A stretch of 64,000 nucleotides of DNA from an uncultured Lachnospiraceae bacterium (GCA_947176505.1 CAMWQW010000002.1:203635-267634), one strand, 5' to 3'. Shown: positions 16,877-26,268, counted from the stretch's first letter. Notes: a model not told the origin generated them from the letters alone. A program made the numbers and translations.

Positions 16877-18004
16877 TTAGTAATTTCCCAGAATTTTCAT
16901 CATTCTTGCCTCTTCTCTCAGCCCCCGCAGCGCATTCTTCACCGCTCCGTCCGCCAGATTGCCTTCGAAGTCAATAAAAAACCGATACTCCCAGTTCCTT
17001 CCCTCTATGGGGCGGCTCTCGATTTTCGTCATATTCAGGTTATTGTAAATGATATGAGACAGCATATGGTAAAGCGATCCGCTCTCATGCGATACCTCCA
17101 GACATAAGCTCACCTTCCCTGCATCCTTCAAAAATATCTTTTGGTTAGTAACAATGATAAATCTGGTGGAATTTGTCTCCGACTGGTTCACGCCTCGCTC
17201 TAAAATATCAAGCCCATATATCTTCGCCGCCTGTTCGCTGGCGATTGCCGCCTGACTAAAATCTTTATCCTCACTGACTTTGCGTGCCGCAAATGCATTA
17301 TTCTGCATACTGATCTGCTGCCAGTTATCATGTGTGTTCAAATATCTGGCGCTCTGCATAAGAGACTGCGGGTGAGAATATACTTTCTTAATCTGCGCAA
17401 TGTCCGTCCCCGGAAGCCCCATCAGACAGTGCTCTATCTTAATAATCTGCTCTCCCACAATATAATTCTCATACTCCACCAGCAAATCATAGATTTCATT
17501 GACAATACCTGCCGTGGAATTCTCTATCGGCAGCACTGCATAATCTGCACTTCCCTCCTCAATAGCTCCCATAGCATCGCGGAATGTGTCTACATGAAAA
17601 CTATTGACATCACTGCCAAAATACTTAATCATCGCCATCTGGGAATAAGCGCCCTCAGCGCCTTGAAAAACCACTCTCGCATTCTCTGTATCCAGCCTGT
17701 CCATGCCGATAAAAGGCAGTTTACCGCTCGCCCCCCGTTCTGTCAGTTTGTTGTACTGCAATTTGCGGCTCGCAGACATAATCTGTTCGAATAATTCCTG
17801 CACGCCGTGGGCATTAAACTCATCATGAGTCAACGCACGTACTTTCCGAAGCTTCTCTTCCTCTCTTGCCTTATCCAGCACTTTTTTCCCCGTCTCAATC
17901 TTGTAGTCTGCCACCTGCGAACAGATTTCCATCCGCTCCTCATAGAGTTTCACAATCTGCTCATCAATCCCATCCAGCTTTCCACGCAATTCTAATAAGT
18001 CCAT
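16877..18004 (-). CDS. pheA: Bifunctional chorismate mutase/prephenate dehydratase
   Basis: Converts chorismate to prephenate and then to phenylpyruvate for phenylalanine synthesis. It has 375 residues. An AroQ-type chorismate mutase domain (1-85: MDLLELRGKLDGIDEQIVKLYEER) is followed by the dehydratase domain from about 107 (VVFQGAEGAYSQMA; VLPIENSTAGIVNEIYDLL; NSTRFIIV with the T-R-F catalytic motif) and a C-terminal ACT domain from about 295, with the ESRP motif (IESRPIEGRNWEYRFFID) of the phenylalanine-binding site. Feedback inhibition by phenylalanine is expected from the ACT domain. It lies just upstream of the DUF815 gene. No T-box or leader peptide is visible in the short upstream region. 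Confidence 0.96.
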   Translation of the reverse strand: MDLLELRGKLDGIDEQIVKLYEERMEICSQVADYKIETGKKVLDKAREEEKLRKVRALTHDEFNAHGVQELFEQIMSASRKLQYNKLTERGASGKLPFIGMDRLDTENARVVFQGAEGAYSQMAMIKYFGSDVNSFHVDTFRDAMGAIEEGSADYAVLPIENSTAGIVNEIYDLLVEYENYIVGEQIIKIEHCLMGLPGTDIAQIKKVYSHPQSLMQSARYLNTHDNWQQISMQNNAFAARKVSEDKDFSQAAIASEQAAKIYGLDILERGVNQSETNSTRFIIVTNQKIFLKDAGKVSLCLEVSHESGSLYHMLSHIIYNNLNMTKIESRPIEGRNWEYRFFIDFEGNLADGAVKNALRGLREEARMMKILGNY

Positions 18005-18065
18005 TCTATTTTATCCTTTCGCATATCGGTACTCTATTCTGCTATAATCTTAACCCAAATCCCCC

Positions 18066-18094
18066 TTGATAGCAAGACAGTTTAAGGCTATAAT
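18066..18094 (+). promoter_or_regulatory. Promoter of the DUF5050 gene
   Basis: TTGATA (18066-18071), exactly 17 bases, and TATAAT (18089-18094). GGAGGAAATT lies directly before the ATG. Confidence 0.8.
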
Positions 18095-18130
18095 AAATCT
18101 ATTAAGAAAAGACTCTAAACGGAGGAAATT

Positions 18131-19168
18131 ATGACATCCAAGCAAAAAAATATATTAATCATCTCAATAACCGGACTTCTTATTGTCGCACTTTTTGTAC
18201 TCGCTCTCGTCTCAAGTTATATCCCGCTAAATGACGAAAACACGGTAGGCAATACTCCGGGCAATCTGAATAACAACGGTTATTTCTGCGAATATGACGG
18301 GCGTGTCTATTTTGCGAATGCATATGATAATTATTCTCTTTACTCCATGAATCCCGATGAGACCGACATTAAGAAAATCCACAGCGGTTCTTCTTCGCAC
18401 ATATGTGCCGGCGGCGATTATCTCTACTATGCCATGGCTAATGCAGGCGGTGGTTCCGATCTCGGTTCCGTCCGCGGTTCCTACGGCATCTACCGCAGCA
18501 AGTTAAACGGCAAAAACTCTACCGGTATGGATCGATGCCATATTGTCAGCATGCAGCTATGCGGCAATTATTTATATTATCAGAAAATGGACGCTAAGAG
18601 CTCTATTTCGTTAGAAAAAATTAAGATTAACAAAAAAGACAAACAGACGATAAACCCGGATGCCATCATCAACCCGAATTGCTATGTTAACGGCACAATC
18701 TACTACAACGGAACCGATCAGGATCATTACCTTTACGCACTCAACACCGCTAACGATACCGTTTCCGTCGTATGGCGGGGCAATATCTGGAATCCCATCT
18801 ACCAGAACGGATATGTTTACTATATGGACGTAGAAAACAATTACAGACTCTGCCGTTATTCCATGAACAATGATGTCGTGGAGGTATTGACGAACGACCG
18901 GATTGATATGTTTAACGTATACGGCGATTACATATACTATCAGGTCAGTTCCAAAAATGCGCCGGCGCTTAAGAGAATGTTTACGGACGGCAGCTCACAA
19001 GAACTTGTGCGTGAAGGCGTATACCAGAATATCAATATCACATCCCAGTATGTGTACTTTAACAGCTTTAAAGAGCCAACGCCCGTCTACAAAACAAGCA
19101 CTTTCGGTCCCGTCAATGTCACAACCTTTGATGCCGGAATGCAGGCGGCGATGGAAGAACTTAACTAG
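18131..19168 (+). CDS. Membrane-anchored DUF5050-type protein
   Basis: A 345-residue protein with one N-terminal membrane segment (about residues 9-30, ILIISITGLLIVALFVLALV) and an extracytoplasmic remainder. The rest repeats a motif with Y-Y or Y-F pairs at roughly 40-residue spacing (GGDYLYYAMA, GNYLYYQKM, NGYVYYMDV, GDYIYYQVS, SQYVYFNS), which reads as beta-propeller-like blades and matches what I know of DUF5050. The function is unknown; such proteins are often surface sensors or binding modules. It is monocistronic, with a consensus promoter and a terminator that overlaps the convergent folBK gene. Confidence 0.75.
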   Translation: MTSKQKNILIISITGLLIVALFVLALVSSYIPLNDENTVGNTPGNLNNNGYFCEYDGRVYFANAYDNYSLYSMNPDETDIKKIHSGSSSHICAGGDYLYYAMANAGGGSDLGSVRGSYGIYRSKLNGKNSTGMDRCHIVSMQLCGNYLYYQKMDAKSSISLEKIKINKKDKQTINPDAIINPNCYVNGTIYYNGTDQDHYLYALNTANDTVSVVWRGNIWNPIYQNGYVYYMDVENNYRLCRYSMNNDVVEVLTNDRIDMFNVYGDYIYYQVSSKNAPALKRMFTDGSSQELVREGVYQNINITSQYVYFNSFKEPTPVYKTSTFGPVNVTTFDAGMQAAMEELN

Positions 19169-19202
19169 CTGCATTCCGTTACAGGCTTACGAAATATTAT
19201 TG

Positions 19203-20675
19203 TTACTCTGAGAGAATTGCGAAATGTTTTTGCAATTCTCTTTTATTGTACATACCGCCATAGAGGGCACACAACTTCTCCACTATGCATTCTTCTGCAT
19301 GTTCATCCATGAGCGGCATCACCATGATACGATAATTGACATCCCACAGCAGGCTTCTTACGTCCGTCATACGACATCCCGCTTCCGTGTAGAAAGCGAT
19401 GCGTCTTCTTCTGATATGCCTTGTCTCTTCTTCTATATCCGGCAGCTCATCATTCTCCACCTCAACCAAAAGAGCATTCCAATCCGCACACGCCTCACGC
19501 AGAAGTAAAAGAGCACGGGAACCGTATCCCTCCCCTCTTCTGTCTTCACAGACAGCGAAATAATCTAATAATAACGTGCGTTTCTTATTGTCGGCAAGCA
19601 GAAAGGCATATGCACATAATACGTCCTGACTGTCATCCGCCCTCTCATCCAAGTCTTCCGCCTTATCCTCATAAAAAGCATAAACATAGTAGCTGTCCTG
19701 CTTCCACATTTTCTCAATCACCGCAAACGGTTTGATTTCTTCAGGCGGAAAGTCCGTTTTCATATATGTCTTATATATTTCGTGCGCTGTCTCCAGCGAT
19801 ACCTTTTTTGCATAGATTTTCGGCACACTTCGCTTCTCTTCGCTTCGGCTTTTTATGTCCTTACATGCGATTGCCTCATACATCTGCACGACCGTTTGCC
19901 CGATAAGCGGATGGCGTTCATAGGGTGCAATCTGCGCAAGCGGTTCCAGTACAAACCGCCTGTTATGCATGTCCACATGCGGAATCGTCAGATCATCCGT
20001 GCACATCACACAATTCTCATACAGCAAAATATCCAAATCCAGCGTTCGGGGCCCCCAATGCACCTTACGCTCCCTGCCATGAGAATACTCAATCTCATGA
20101 AGCTTCTCCAATAACATTTCTGGCGTATATAATGTTTCCAGTGCAATTGCTCCATTTAGGAAATCATCCTGCTCTACTCCGCCGTAAGGCTTTGTCACAA
20201 TCCAGTCTGATACGCGAAGTACCCGGCATTTTGTATCGGCTCTTAAGGCTTGCACCGCCCCGTTAAGATACGCCTTTTTCTCTCCCATATTGGAACCGCA
20301 GGACAGATACACTCTATGCCATCCCCTTGTAATCTTAACCGATACCGATTCAAAGGGCAGAATAATAGGCGCCTCCGGTTTGCGGACTTCCAGCGTAATC
20401 CGTCTGACTAGCGGGAACCTAAGCAGCACTGCCTCTGCTGTCTTCTCCGCCACCGTCTCAATCAATTTATAAATATGCCCTGTTATATAATTATTCAGAA
20501 ACGTACAGACCTCTCCATAATTGGTGGAGAGGTCTAATTCATCCAATGTTCCGGCATTTCTTGTATCTGTTTCCATAATAGCATTGATATAGAAGTTCTG
20601 TCCTTTTTCATTCTCTTCCTGATATACGCCGTGATGAGCGTATACCTGAAGATTTTCTATAATAATCTGATCCAT
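19203..20675 (-). CDS. folK: FolB-FolK-acetyltransferase triple fusion
   Basis: A 490-residue protein. Residues 1-118 are dihydroneopterin aldolase (IIIENLQVYAHHGVYQEE; STNYGEVC; LEVRKPEAPI). Residues 122-270 are 6-hydroxymethyl-dihydropterin pyrophosphokinase (YLSCGSNMGEKKAYL; DFLNGAIALET; the HPPK signature GPRTLDLDILLYEN). FolB-FolK fusions are known. The last 200 residues are extra: a GNAT-like domain with the acetyl-CoA loop CEDRRGEGYGSRALLLL and a later RRRIAFYTEAGCRM motif typical of GNAT ends. No stop or frameshift separates the parts. It is the last gene of the folC-folE-folP-folBK operon. The role of the acetyltransferase part in folate synthesis is unknown; it may be a fused, independent activity. 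Confidence 0.88.
   Translation of the reverse strand: MDQIIIENLQVYAHHGVYQEENEKGQNFYINAIMETDTRNAGTLDELDLSTNYGEVCTFLNNYITGHIYKLIETVAEKTAEAVLLRFPLVRRITLEVRKPEAPIILPFESVSVKITRGWHRVYLSCGSNMGEKKAYLNGAVQALRADTKCRVLRVSDWIVTKPYGGVEQDDFLNGAIALETLYTPEMLLEKLHEIEYSHGRERKVHWGPRTLDLDILLYENCVMCTDDLTIPHVDMHNRRFVLEPLAQIAPYERHPLIGQTVVQMYEAIACKDIKSRSEEKRSVPKIYAKKVSLETAHEIYKTYMKTDFPPEEIKPFAVIEKMWKQDSYYVYAFYEDKAEDLDERADDSQDVLCAYAFLLADNKKRTLLLDYFAVCEDRRGEGYGSRALLLLREACADWNALLVEVENDELPDIEEETRHIRRRRIAFYTEAGCRMTDVRSLLWDVNYRIMVMPLMDEHAEECIVEKLCALYGGMYNKRELQKHFAILSE
19210..19247 (+). terminator. Terminator of the DUF5050 gene, lying inside the folBK 3' coding end
   Basis: AGAGAATTGC (19211-19220) pairs with GCAATTCTCT (19232-19241) around an 11-base loop, followed by TTTTATT on the plus strand. 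The same bases encode the last residues (LQKHFAILSE) of the opposing gene. Confidence 0.8.
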
Positions 20676-20746
20676 AATATTGTCCTTACTTTATGTTTTC
20701 TCTTATATCTTCCGATACTAGATATCTATTACTTCCCGGTATCTCA

Positions 20747-21559
20747 CTACTTATATCCGTCCCGTATTGCCTCCGCCATCCTGATAGCGCGCACATTCTC
20801 CTTCACGTCATGCACACGCACGAATGCGGCGCCTTTCAAAACCGCATATACGCTCGTCACAATCGTTCCTTCTACACGCTCCTCTACAGGAAGCTCCAAC
20901 GCAATACCGATTACCGATTTTCTGCTGGCTCCCAACAGAACCGGATAACCAAGAGAATGAAGCATCTCCAGTCTGTCAATAATCTCCAGATTGTTTTCAT
21001 AAGTTTTACCAAATCCAACACCCGGATCCAGAATAATCCTATCGTCACGGATTCCAGCCTTGTGAGCAAGCTCCAGCGTTGCTTCAAGATCCCACAGTAC
21101 CTCTTCCACATAATTGCCGTAGACCGCTTCCGCACGGTTATGCATCAGACAGCAAGGAAGTGAACTTTCAGCTATCACTTCTGCTAGTCTGATATCTGCC
21201 TTCAACCCGGAAATATCATTAATCATGTCTACTCCTGCTTTAACTCCCGCTTTTGCTACGTTTGCTTTGTAAGAATCAAGAGATATAGGAATATCAAATC
21301 TTGATTTAATTTTCTCAATTATAGGGATGACACGGCTGATTTCCTCATCATCGGAAACCGGTGTATATCCCGGTCTGGTCGATTCTCCGCCGATATCCAG
21401 TATATCCATTCCTTCCCCAATCATTTCTTCTACACGGTACAGGGCTTTGTCCGCGTCCAGATAATTTCCCCCGTCCGAAAAAGAATCTGGCGTCACATTC
21501 AAAATTCCCATGACATAAGTATGTCCCTTTGTTGTAAAATCTCTGTTGCCTATTTTCAA
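20747..21559 (-). CDS. folP: Dihydropteroate synthase
   Basis: Joins 6-hydroxymethyl-dihydropterin pyrophosphate and p-aminobenzoate to give dihydropteroate; the sulfonamide target. It has 270 residues, a normal length. The TIM-barrel signatures are intact: MGILNVTPDSFSDGGNY (residues 17-33), DIGGESTRPGYTPV, SLDSYKANVAKAG, INDISG, and LDPGVGFGKTYENN, with SRKSVIG and VRVHDVKEN at the end. It lies 36 bases after folE and 71 before folBK in the same operon. Confidence 0.97.
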   Translation of the reverse strand: MKIGNRDFTTKGHTYVMGILNVTPDSFSDGGNYLDADKALYRVEEMIGEGMDILDIGGESTRPGYTPVSDDEEISRVIPIIEKIKSRFDIPISLDSYKANVAKAGVKAGVDMINDISGLKADIRLAEVIAESSLPCCLMHNRAEAVYGNYVEEVLWDLEATLELAHKAGIRDDRIILDPGVGFGKTYENNLEIIDRLEMLHSLGYPVLLGASRKSVIGIALELPVEERVEGTIVTSVYAVLKGAAFVRVHDVKENVRAIRMAEAIRDGYK

Positions 21560-21595
21560 ATGTAAACCCTCCTTATCGATTCTTTCTAAAATCTT

Positions 21596-22153
21596 CTACC
21601 GCCTTATCATTTCGAAGAAATACTGCTGCATGCGCATGTCATTCTCAAAGCAGCCCCTCGCCGCCATAGTCACCGTCTGACTACCGGGTTTCGCCACGCC
21701 TCTCATCGTCATACACATATGTTCCGCCTCTACCATCACCATCACGCCCTGCGGTTTCAGATGACCCATAATCGCCTCGGCAATCTGCGTCGTCATCTGC
21801 TCCTGTATCTGTAACCGTTTCGCAAATACTTCCACAGTCCGTGCCAGCTTACTCAAGCCCACCACTCGTCCGTCCGGCAGATAGGCAATATGCGCCTTAC
21901 CGTAAAACGGCAGCATATGATGTTCACAGGTTGAGTAGAAAGTAATATCCTTTTCTATCACTATCTCATTACTATCCACCGCAAACGTCTTGGAAAGGTG
22001 CAAAGAAGCATCTTCATCCATCCCTTTATAAATCTCTTCATACATACGCGCAATTCTGTTAGGGGTATCAATGAGTCCTTCTCTCGTCACATCTTCCCCG
22101 ATTCCCTCTAACAGAAGTCTCACTGCTTCTTCAATTTTCTTCTGATCTACCAT
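21596..22153 (-). CDS. folE: GTP cyclohydrolase I
   Basis: Makes 7,8-dihydroneopterin triphosphate from GTP, the first step of folate synthesis. It has 185 residues. Zinc ligands are visible in [24 protein letters not shown] and [44 protein letters not shown] is the central signature. The start overlaps the end of folC by 23 bases, so translation is probably coupled. Confidence 0.97.
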   Translation of the reverse strand: MVDQKKIEEAVRLLLEGIGEDVTREGLIDTPNRIARMYEEIYKGMDEDASLHLSKTFAVDSNEIVIEKDITFYSTCEHHMLPFYGKAHIAYLPDGRVVGLSKLARTVEVFAKRLQIQEQMTTQIAEAIMGHLKPQGVMVMVEAEHMCMTMRGVAKPGSQTVTMAARGCFENDMRMQQYFFEMIRR

Positions 22154-23462
22154 GAGAATCTCTCCTGATTGTATCTCTATGTTCCACCACGTCTATCAAT
22201 CCGCCCAGATAAGAAAGGGACCCGAATGCAATAATCACGCAGTCGTTATCCTGTCCAGCCAGCAGATACGCCATTTCTACTGCTTCCTGCACGCTGCCCG
22301 CCACCGTCACACTGTCGTGGTATTCCCGTACTGCCTGCGCAAGCTCATAGGCATGCATCGCCCGGTCTGCAATGGGAGGCGTTACCGTAATAATATGCTT
22401 TGCCAATTCAAATGTATTACGAATGACCTTATCATATTCCTTATCTTTCAACATTCCCATTATATATATGATTGTTCTATTTGTAAAATGGAACCTTATA
22501 TTCTCCGCTAATTTTATGGAAGCATCCTCATTGTGTGCTCCGTCGGCTATAAAAAGCGGCTGCTTGCCGATGATATCAAATCTTCCCTTCCACTTAGTCT
22601 GTAAAAACCCGCTGCGCAGTTTATCATCCGGTATGGAATATCCCTGCCTCTCAAGCGCTGCCAATGTCTCCAACGCCACTACGGCATTCTCTATCTGAAA
22701 CTGCCCCGGCATCGTAATTTCCAGATTCTTGTATTTATCGTAAGAAAAAGACTGCTTCGTCAAACCATATTTGATATTCTTGGCTCTTGATACATCCGCT
22801 GTAAAGAACTTCGCCTTCCGCAAAAGCGCCGACTGCCTGAGCACCTTCATAGCCTCCGGCTGCTGCTTGGCGCTGATTACGTAACACCTGTTTTTGATAA
22901 TTCCCGCTTTGGCTGCCGCTATCTTCTCCAAGCTATCTCCCAGAACACTCATATGGTCCATACTAATGGATGTAAAGACGGCTGCCAATGTGTTCGTAAC
23001 AACATTAGTCGAGTCAAGCGCTCCGCCCATTCCGGTTTCCTGCACAACAATATCACACTGTTTATCCAAAAAGTACAGAAAAGACACTGCGGTCTCCACT
23101 TCAAAAACGGTCGGATGGGAAAGTCCTTCTGCCACCATGCCGTCAGCCGCTTGTCTGACAAGCTCCAGATATTTACACAAGCCGGACTGCGTAATCATTC
23201 TGCCGTCCACCTGAAACTGTTCTTTAAAATCTTTGACGGCAGGCGAGATGAATCTTCCTACCCTGTATCCCGCAGCCTGCAATACGGTTGACACATAGGC
23301 AAGTACCGACCCCTTACCGTTTGTTCCGGCAATATGCACAAACTTAAGCTGCTCCTGAGGATTGCCAAGACGTGCACATAATTCCTGCATCGTCGTAAGC
23401 CCCATGACCACACCGTACTGCTGCAGCTCGTCTATATATTCCATTGCTTCTCTGTAATTCAT
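22131..23462 (-). CDS. folC: Folylpolyglutamate/dihydrofolate synthase
   Basis: Adds glutamate to dihydropteroate or to tetrahydrofolates, using ATP. It has 443 residues. The P-loop [16 protein letters not shown] (about 43-58), the carbamylated-lysine region with RFISPAV and [26 protein letters not shown], and the C-terminal Mur-ligase-like part [20 protein letters not shown] are present. The start at 23462 is supported by AAAGGAGACGCGCAC; an upstream in-frame ATG lacks a site. It heads the folate operon. No tetrahydrofolate riboswitch is visible in the 110 bases upstream. Confidence 0.95.
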   Translation of the reverse strand: MNYREAMEYIDELQQYGVVMGLTTMQELCARLGNPQEQLKFVHIAGTNGKGSVLAYVSTVLQAAGYRVGRFISPAVKDFKEQFQVDGRMITQSGLCKYLELVRQAADGMVAEGLSHPTVFEVETAVSFLYFLDKQCDIVVQETGMGGALDSTNVVTNTLAAVFTSISMDHMSVLGDSLEKIAAAKAGIIKNRCYVISAKQQPEAMKVLRQSALLRKAKFFTADVSRAKNIKYGLTKQSFSYDKYKNLEITMPGQFQIENAVVALETLAALERQGYSIPDDKLRSGFLQTKWKGRFDIIGKQPLFIADGAHNEDASIKLAENIRFHFTNRTIIYIMGMLKDKEYDKVIRNTFELAKHIITVTPPIADRAMHAYELAQAVREYHDSVTVAGSVQEAVEMAYLLAGQDNDCVIIAFGSLSYLGGLIDVVEHRDTIRRDSHGRSEEN

Positions 23463-23571
23463 GTGCGCGTCTCCTTTCTCAAAATGTAATCCCACGAATG
23501 CAAATATAAAGCTATCAATTTTATAATGTATAATATGTTTAAATTCCCTGATATCCGGTTATCCTACTGTT

Positions 23572-23979
23572 ATGAAAAAATTAATCCACAACTATATTCA
23601 TTGCGGACTTTTGGGCTGGTTCTTAGAAATGATATTTACCGCGTTTCATGCATTCCGTAGAAGAGACCTCCACCTTCCGTGCACTACCTCCATATGGATG
23701 TTCCCGATATACGGACTCGCCGCCCTGCTTGCTCCGCTGGCACGCCTTATGCGCCGCCGCAATTTCATATTCCGCGGTCTGGTCTACACCGGTATCATTT
23801 TCACCGGCGAATTTATCACCGGAACATGGCTGAGCAGACGCGACCTGTGTCCATGGAATTACGAACATTCCAGATGGAACCTTGCCAAGGTAATCCGCTT
23901 AGACTATGCCCCCTGCTGGTTTATCTCCGGACTCCTATTCGAACGTCTTCTGCTAGAAAGTGAGAATCCGGTAAAATAA
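23572..23979 (+). CDS. Small membrane protein, putative ABC-transporter type IV (CmpB) family
   Basis: A 135-residue membrane protein, possibly of the CmpB family whose function is not established. It starts MKKLIHNYIHCGLLGWFLEMIFTAFHAF, with a G-W-x-x-E motif in the first segment, and continues with PIYGLAALLAPLARLM, FRGLVYTGIIFTGEFITG and PCWFISGLLFERLLL, giving about four membrane segments. The tryptophan-rich CPWNYEHSRWNLAKVIRLDYAP before the last segment is characteristic. It diverges from folC across an AT-rich 110-base region with TATAAT-like boxes. The name is a family label only; no transporter partner is adjacent. Confidence 0.7.
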   Translation: MKKLIHNYIHCGLLGWFLEMIFTAFHAFRRRDLHLPCTTSIWMFPIYGLAALLAPLARLMRRRNFIFRGLVYTGIIFTGEFITGTWLSRRDLCPWNYEHSRWNLAKVIRLDYAPCWFISGLLFERLLLESENPVK

Positions 23980-24032
23980 CGCACTACTCTTTCCTCCGCG
24001 CTCTAAAGAACTGTTCGCAGCACAGCATACGC

Positions 24033-24470
24033 TCAATCGTCAATCTCGTCGATATCAGCCGCATCAATATTGAGCGTATTTAAGGTGCGGCGGCGTCTGC
24101 GCGCTTCCTCGGAAGCTTTCAGGATATAGTTCTTAATCTCTTTGGCATGCTTGATATGTGTCAGGTATAATTGCGGATGCGTATTATCCCCCGTATAACA
24201 TGCTACAGTTCCAAGCCCGAAAATCCGCTCTCCCAGACTGATCTGCAATTCCACATCCTGCACCTTATATAAATAACAGTCGTTTTCTCTTGTATTTAAC
24301 AACCCGTCATTGACCGTGATGACTTCGTCCGTCACCGTATATTTCGTAAAAGTAAACGGGAGCCCGAAGAACAGCCAACGTTTTCTCTCTACATACGCTT
24401 TACTTTCTTCCGGCTTACTCCCCGTCTGCCGGCTCTCCTCCTGCATCGCTTCTTTCTTCATCTCTTCCAT
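24033..24470 (-). CDS. PH-domain protein, YdbS/bPH2-like
   Basis: A 145-residue protein with a bacterial PH-like domain (about 25-125): WLFFGLPFTFTKYTVTDEVITVNDGLLNTRENDCYLYKVQDVELQISLGERIFGLGTV is the typical strand pattern, with the Y-K-V-Q-D-V and G-x-G-T-V landmarks. The N-terminal 25 residues are charged, and the tail is helical and basic (ASEEARRRRRTLN), then acidic. There is no membrane segment, unlike many relatives. The function is unknown. It is transcribed alone, convergent with the small membrane protein gene and divergent from the nitroreductase gene. Confidence 0.75.
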   Translation of the reverse strand: MEEMKKEAMQEESRQTGSKPEESKAYVERKRWLFFGLPFTFTKYTVTDEVITVNDGLLNTRENDCYLYKVQDVELQISLGERIFGLGTVACYTGDNTHPQLYLTHIKHAKEIKNYILKASEEARRRRRTLNTLNIDAADIDEIDD

Positions 24471-24594
24471 AAATATGCCTCTCCTTCTATATACAAGCCT
24501 CTCTTTTTATGACTCTTACAATCTTTGCCGCATTCCGCACAAATTCCACTATCACTATAACATACCCCCACCTATTCCACAATATGAAAAACTG

Positions 24595-24623
24595 TTGAAT
24601 CCCCTTCACCTTTATGGTATGAT
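24595..24623 (+). promoter_or_regulatory. Promoter of the nitroreductase-pyrBI unit
   Basis: TTGAAT (24595-24600), 17 bases, TATGAT (24618-24623). The short leader contains a 7-bp hairpin, TATAGAT with ATCTATA, before the AAGGAGG ribosome site. Confidence 0.75.
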
Positions 24624-24677
24624 ATACAAAATATAGATGTTATAAAATGTAATCTATACAATAAGGAGGGTTATAGC

Positions 24678-25220
24678 ATGACTGCAAAGGAATGTATCTG
24701 GGGTCGAAGAAGTATCCGTAAGTTTAAGGCTGATCCGGTTTCTCATGAACTGCTTTCTCAAATCGTGGAGACCGCTTCTTATGCTCCGAGCTGGAAACAT
24801 ACACAGATTACCCGCTACATCGCTATAGAGGGTGAGTTAAAAGACAAAATCGCGAGTGAAGGAACCTCTATTTATCCGGGTAACGGCACCATTATTTCTA
24901 ATGCGCCCGTTTTAATTGCCGTAACCATCATAAAAAACCGTAGCGGATTCGAACGTGACGGTTCTTACAGCACTCCCCGCGGTGACGGCTGGCAGATGTA
25001 TGATGCCGGTATTGCATCCCAGACATTCTGTCTGGCTGCCTATGAGCAGGGTCTTGGCAGCGTTATTCTCGGATTGTTTGATCAGGCTGCCGTTGAAGCT
25101 ATGTTGCAGCTTCCTGAGGACAGAGAGTTAGTTGCTTTGATTCCCGTCGGTTATCCCGACGAATCACCCGCTGCACCTAAGAGAAAATCTGTTGAAGATT
25201 TATTATCATATCAATCATAA
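24678..25220 (+). CDS. Nitroreductase-family FMN oxidoreductase
   Basis: A 180-residue FMN-binding NAD(P)H oxidoreductase. It opens [16 protein letters not shown], the FMN-phosphate-binding arginine and serine motif of the family, followed by [21 protein letters not shown] middle helix, [26 protein letters not shown], and [26 protein letters not shown] at the end complete the fold. The natural substrate is unknown. AAGGAGG lies at the start. The stop codon overlaps an ATG (TAATG) that reads in frame into pyrB, and an intrinsic terminator follows within 11 bases. Confidence 0.9.
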   Translation: MTAKECIWGRRSIRKFKADPVSHELLSQIVETASYAPSWKHTQITRYIAIEGELKDKIASEGTSIYPGNGTIISNAPVLIAVTIIKNRSGFERDGSYSTPRGDGWQMYDAGIASQTFCLAAYEQGLGSVILGLFDQAAVEAMLQLPEDRELVALIPVGYPDESPAAPKRKSVEDLLSYQS

Positions 25221-25230
25221 TGTATTACCA

Positions 25231-25261
25231 AAATAGAAGAGAGATTCTCTTCTATTTTTTT
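25231..25261 (+). terminator. pyrB leader: Terminator/attenuator between the nitroreductase gene and pyrB
   Basis: A perfect 12-bp stem (AAATAGAAGAGA with TCTCTTCTATTT), a three-base loop and a run of T ending near 25260. Only about 12 bases separate it from the pyrB ribosome site, so no promoter fits after it; pyrBI transcription must pass through it. It lies inside a frame that starts at 25220 and continues in frame into pyrB. Confidence 0.85.
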
Positions 25262-25288
25262 GGAGAGTATATGGGAGGAGGAATAACA

Positions 25289-26203
25289 ATGAGACATTTA
25301 ATGAATCCACTTGACTTTACGGTGGAAGAACTGGACAAACTGTTTGATCTGGCAGACGATATCGCTGCCACCCCTGCGAAATACGCACATGCCTGCGACG
25401 GACGTAAACTGGCGACATGCTTCTATGAGCCCAGCACGAGAACAAGATTAAGCTTTGAGGCAGCTATGCTGAATCTGGGAGGACAAGTGCTGGGATTCTC
25501 AGATGCCGGCTCATCCTCAGCTTCCAAGGGAGAGAGCGTATCAGACACGATTCGTGTTATTTCCTGTTATGCGGATATCTGCGCTATGCGCCACCCCAAA
25601 GAAGGCGCCCCCATGGTAGCCGCAACCCGCTCCGAAATTCCCGTTATCAATGCCGGTGACGGCGGACACCAGCATCCTACCCAGACTCTCACTGATCTCA
25701 TGACGATACGCGCCCTAAAAGGTCGGCTGGGCAATTTTACAATCGGTCTGTGCGGCGATCTGAAATTTGGCAGAACGGTGCACTCCCTCATTAACGCACT
25801 GGTCCGCTATCCAAATATCCGCTTTCTGTTCATCTCTCCGCCGGAATTAAGAGTTCCGGACTATATCACGGATATGCTGACAGAACAAGGCATTGCATAC
25901 TCGGAAGTAATCAGGCTCGAAGACTGCATGCCGGAGCTTGATCTTCTCTACATGACCAGAGTACAGCGGGAACGTTTCTTTAATGAAGAAGATTATGTCC
26001 GTCTGAAGGACTTCTACATTCTGAATAAGGAAAAAATGTCACTTGCCAAAGATGATATGCTGGTTCTCCATCCCCTCCCGCGTGTCAATGAAATTTCCGT
26101 GGAAGTAGATGACGATCCCCGCGCCGTATATTTCAAGCAAGCTAAATACGGCGTCTATGTCAGAATGGCGCTGATTCTTACGCTGCTCGAAATATCCGTG
26201 TAG
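25289..26203 (+). CDS. pyrB: Aspartate carbamoyltransferase catalytic subunit
   Basis: Transfers the carbamoyl group to aspartate, the committed step of pyrimidine synthesis. It has 304 residues. The carbamoyl-phosphate loop [15 protein letters not shown], the [10 protein letters not shown] loop with its serine and lysine, [24 protein letters not shown] and HPLPRVNEI are intact. The start at 25289 has GGAGGAATAAC directly upstream and matches the family's N terminus. An in-frame ATG at 25220, overlapping the nitroreductase stop, would give a 23-residue longer protein. It is followed by pyrI, so an allosteric holoenzyme is expected. Confidence 0.97.
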   Translation: MRHLMNPLDFTVEELDKLFDLADDIAATPAKYAHACDGRKLATCFYEPSTRTRLSFEAAMLNLGGQVLGFSDAGSSSASKGESVSDTIRVISCYADICAMRHPKEGAPMVAATRSEIPVINAGDGGHQHPTQTLTDLMTIRALKGRLGNFTIGLCGDLKFGRTVHSLINALVRYPNIRFLFISPPELRVPDYITDMLTEQGIAYSEVIRLEDCMPELDLLYMTRVQRERFFNEEDYVRLKDFYILNKEKMSLAKDDMLVLHPLPRVNEISVEVDDDPRAVYFKQAKYGVYVRMALILTLLEISV

Positions 26204-26227
26204 CCATATGACATTCGGAATGCCGAC

Positions 26228-26268
26228 GGTTCCCGACTATGTTATATGATCATACACGATCGGGAACC
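26228..26268 (+). promoter_or_regulatory. Intercistronic hairpin between pyrB and pyrI
   Basis: GGTTCCCGA (26228-26236) pairs with TCGGGAACC (26260-26268); the loop can form a further TATG/CATA stem. There is no T tract, so it is more likely an RNA stability or processing element than a terminator. Confidence 0.5.

Noticed and set aside
16877-18004. Chorismate mutase-prephenate dehydratase fusion as a novelty
   Set aside because: This fusion is well known in many bacteria.
23463-23571. Possible tetrahydrofolate riboswitch before folC
   Set aside because: The upstream region is only 110 bases and AT-rich, and shows none of the conserved core.
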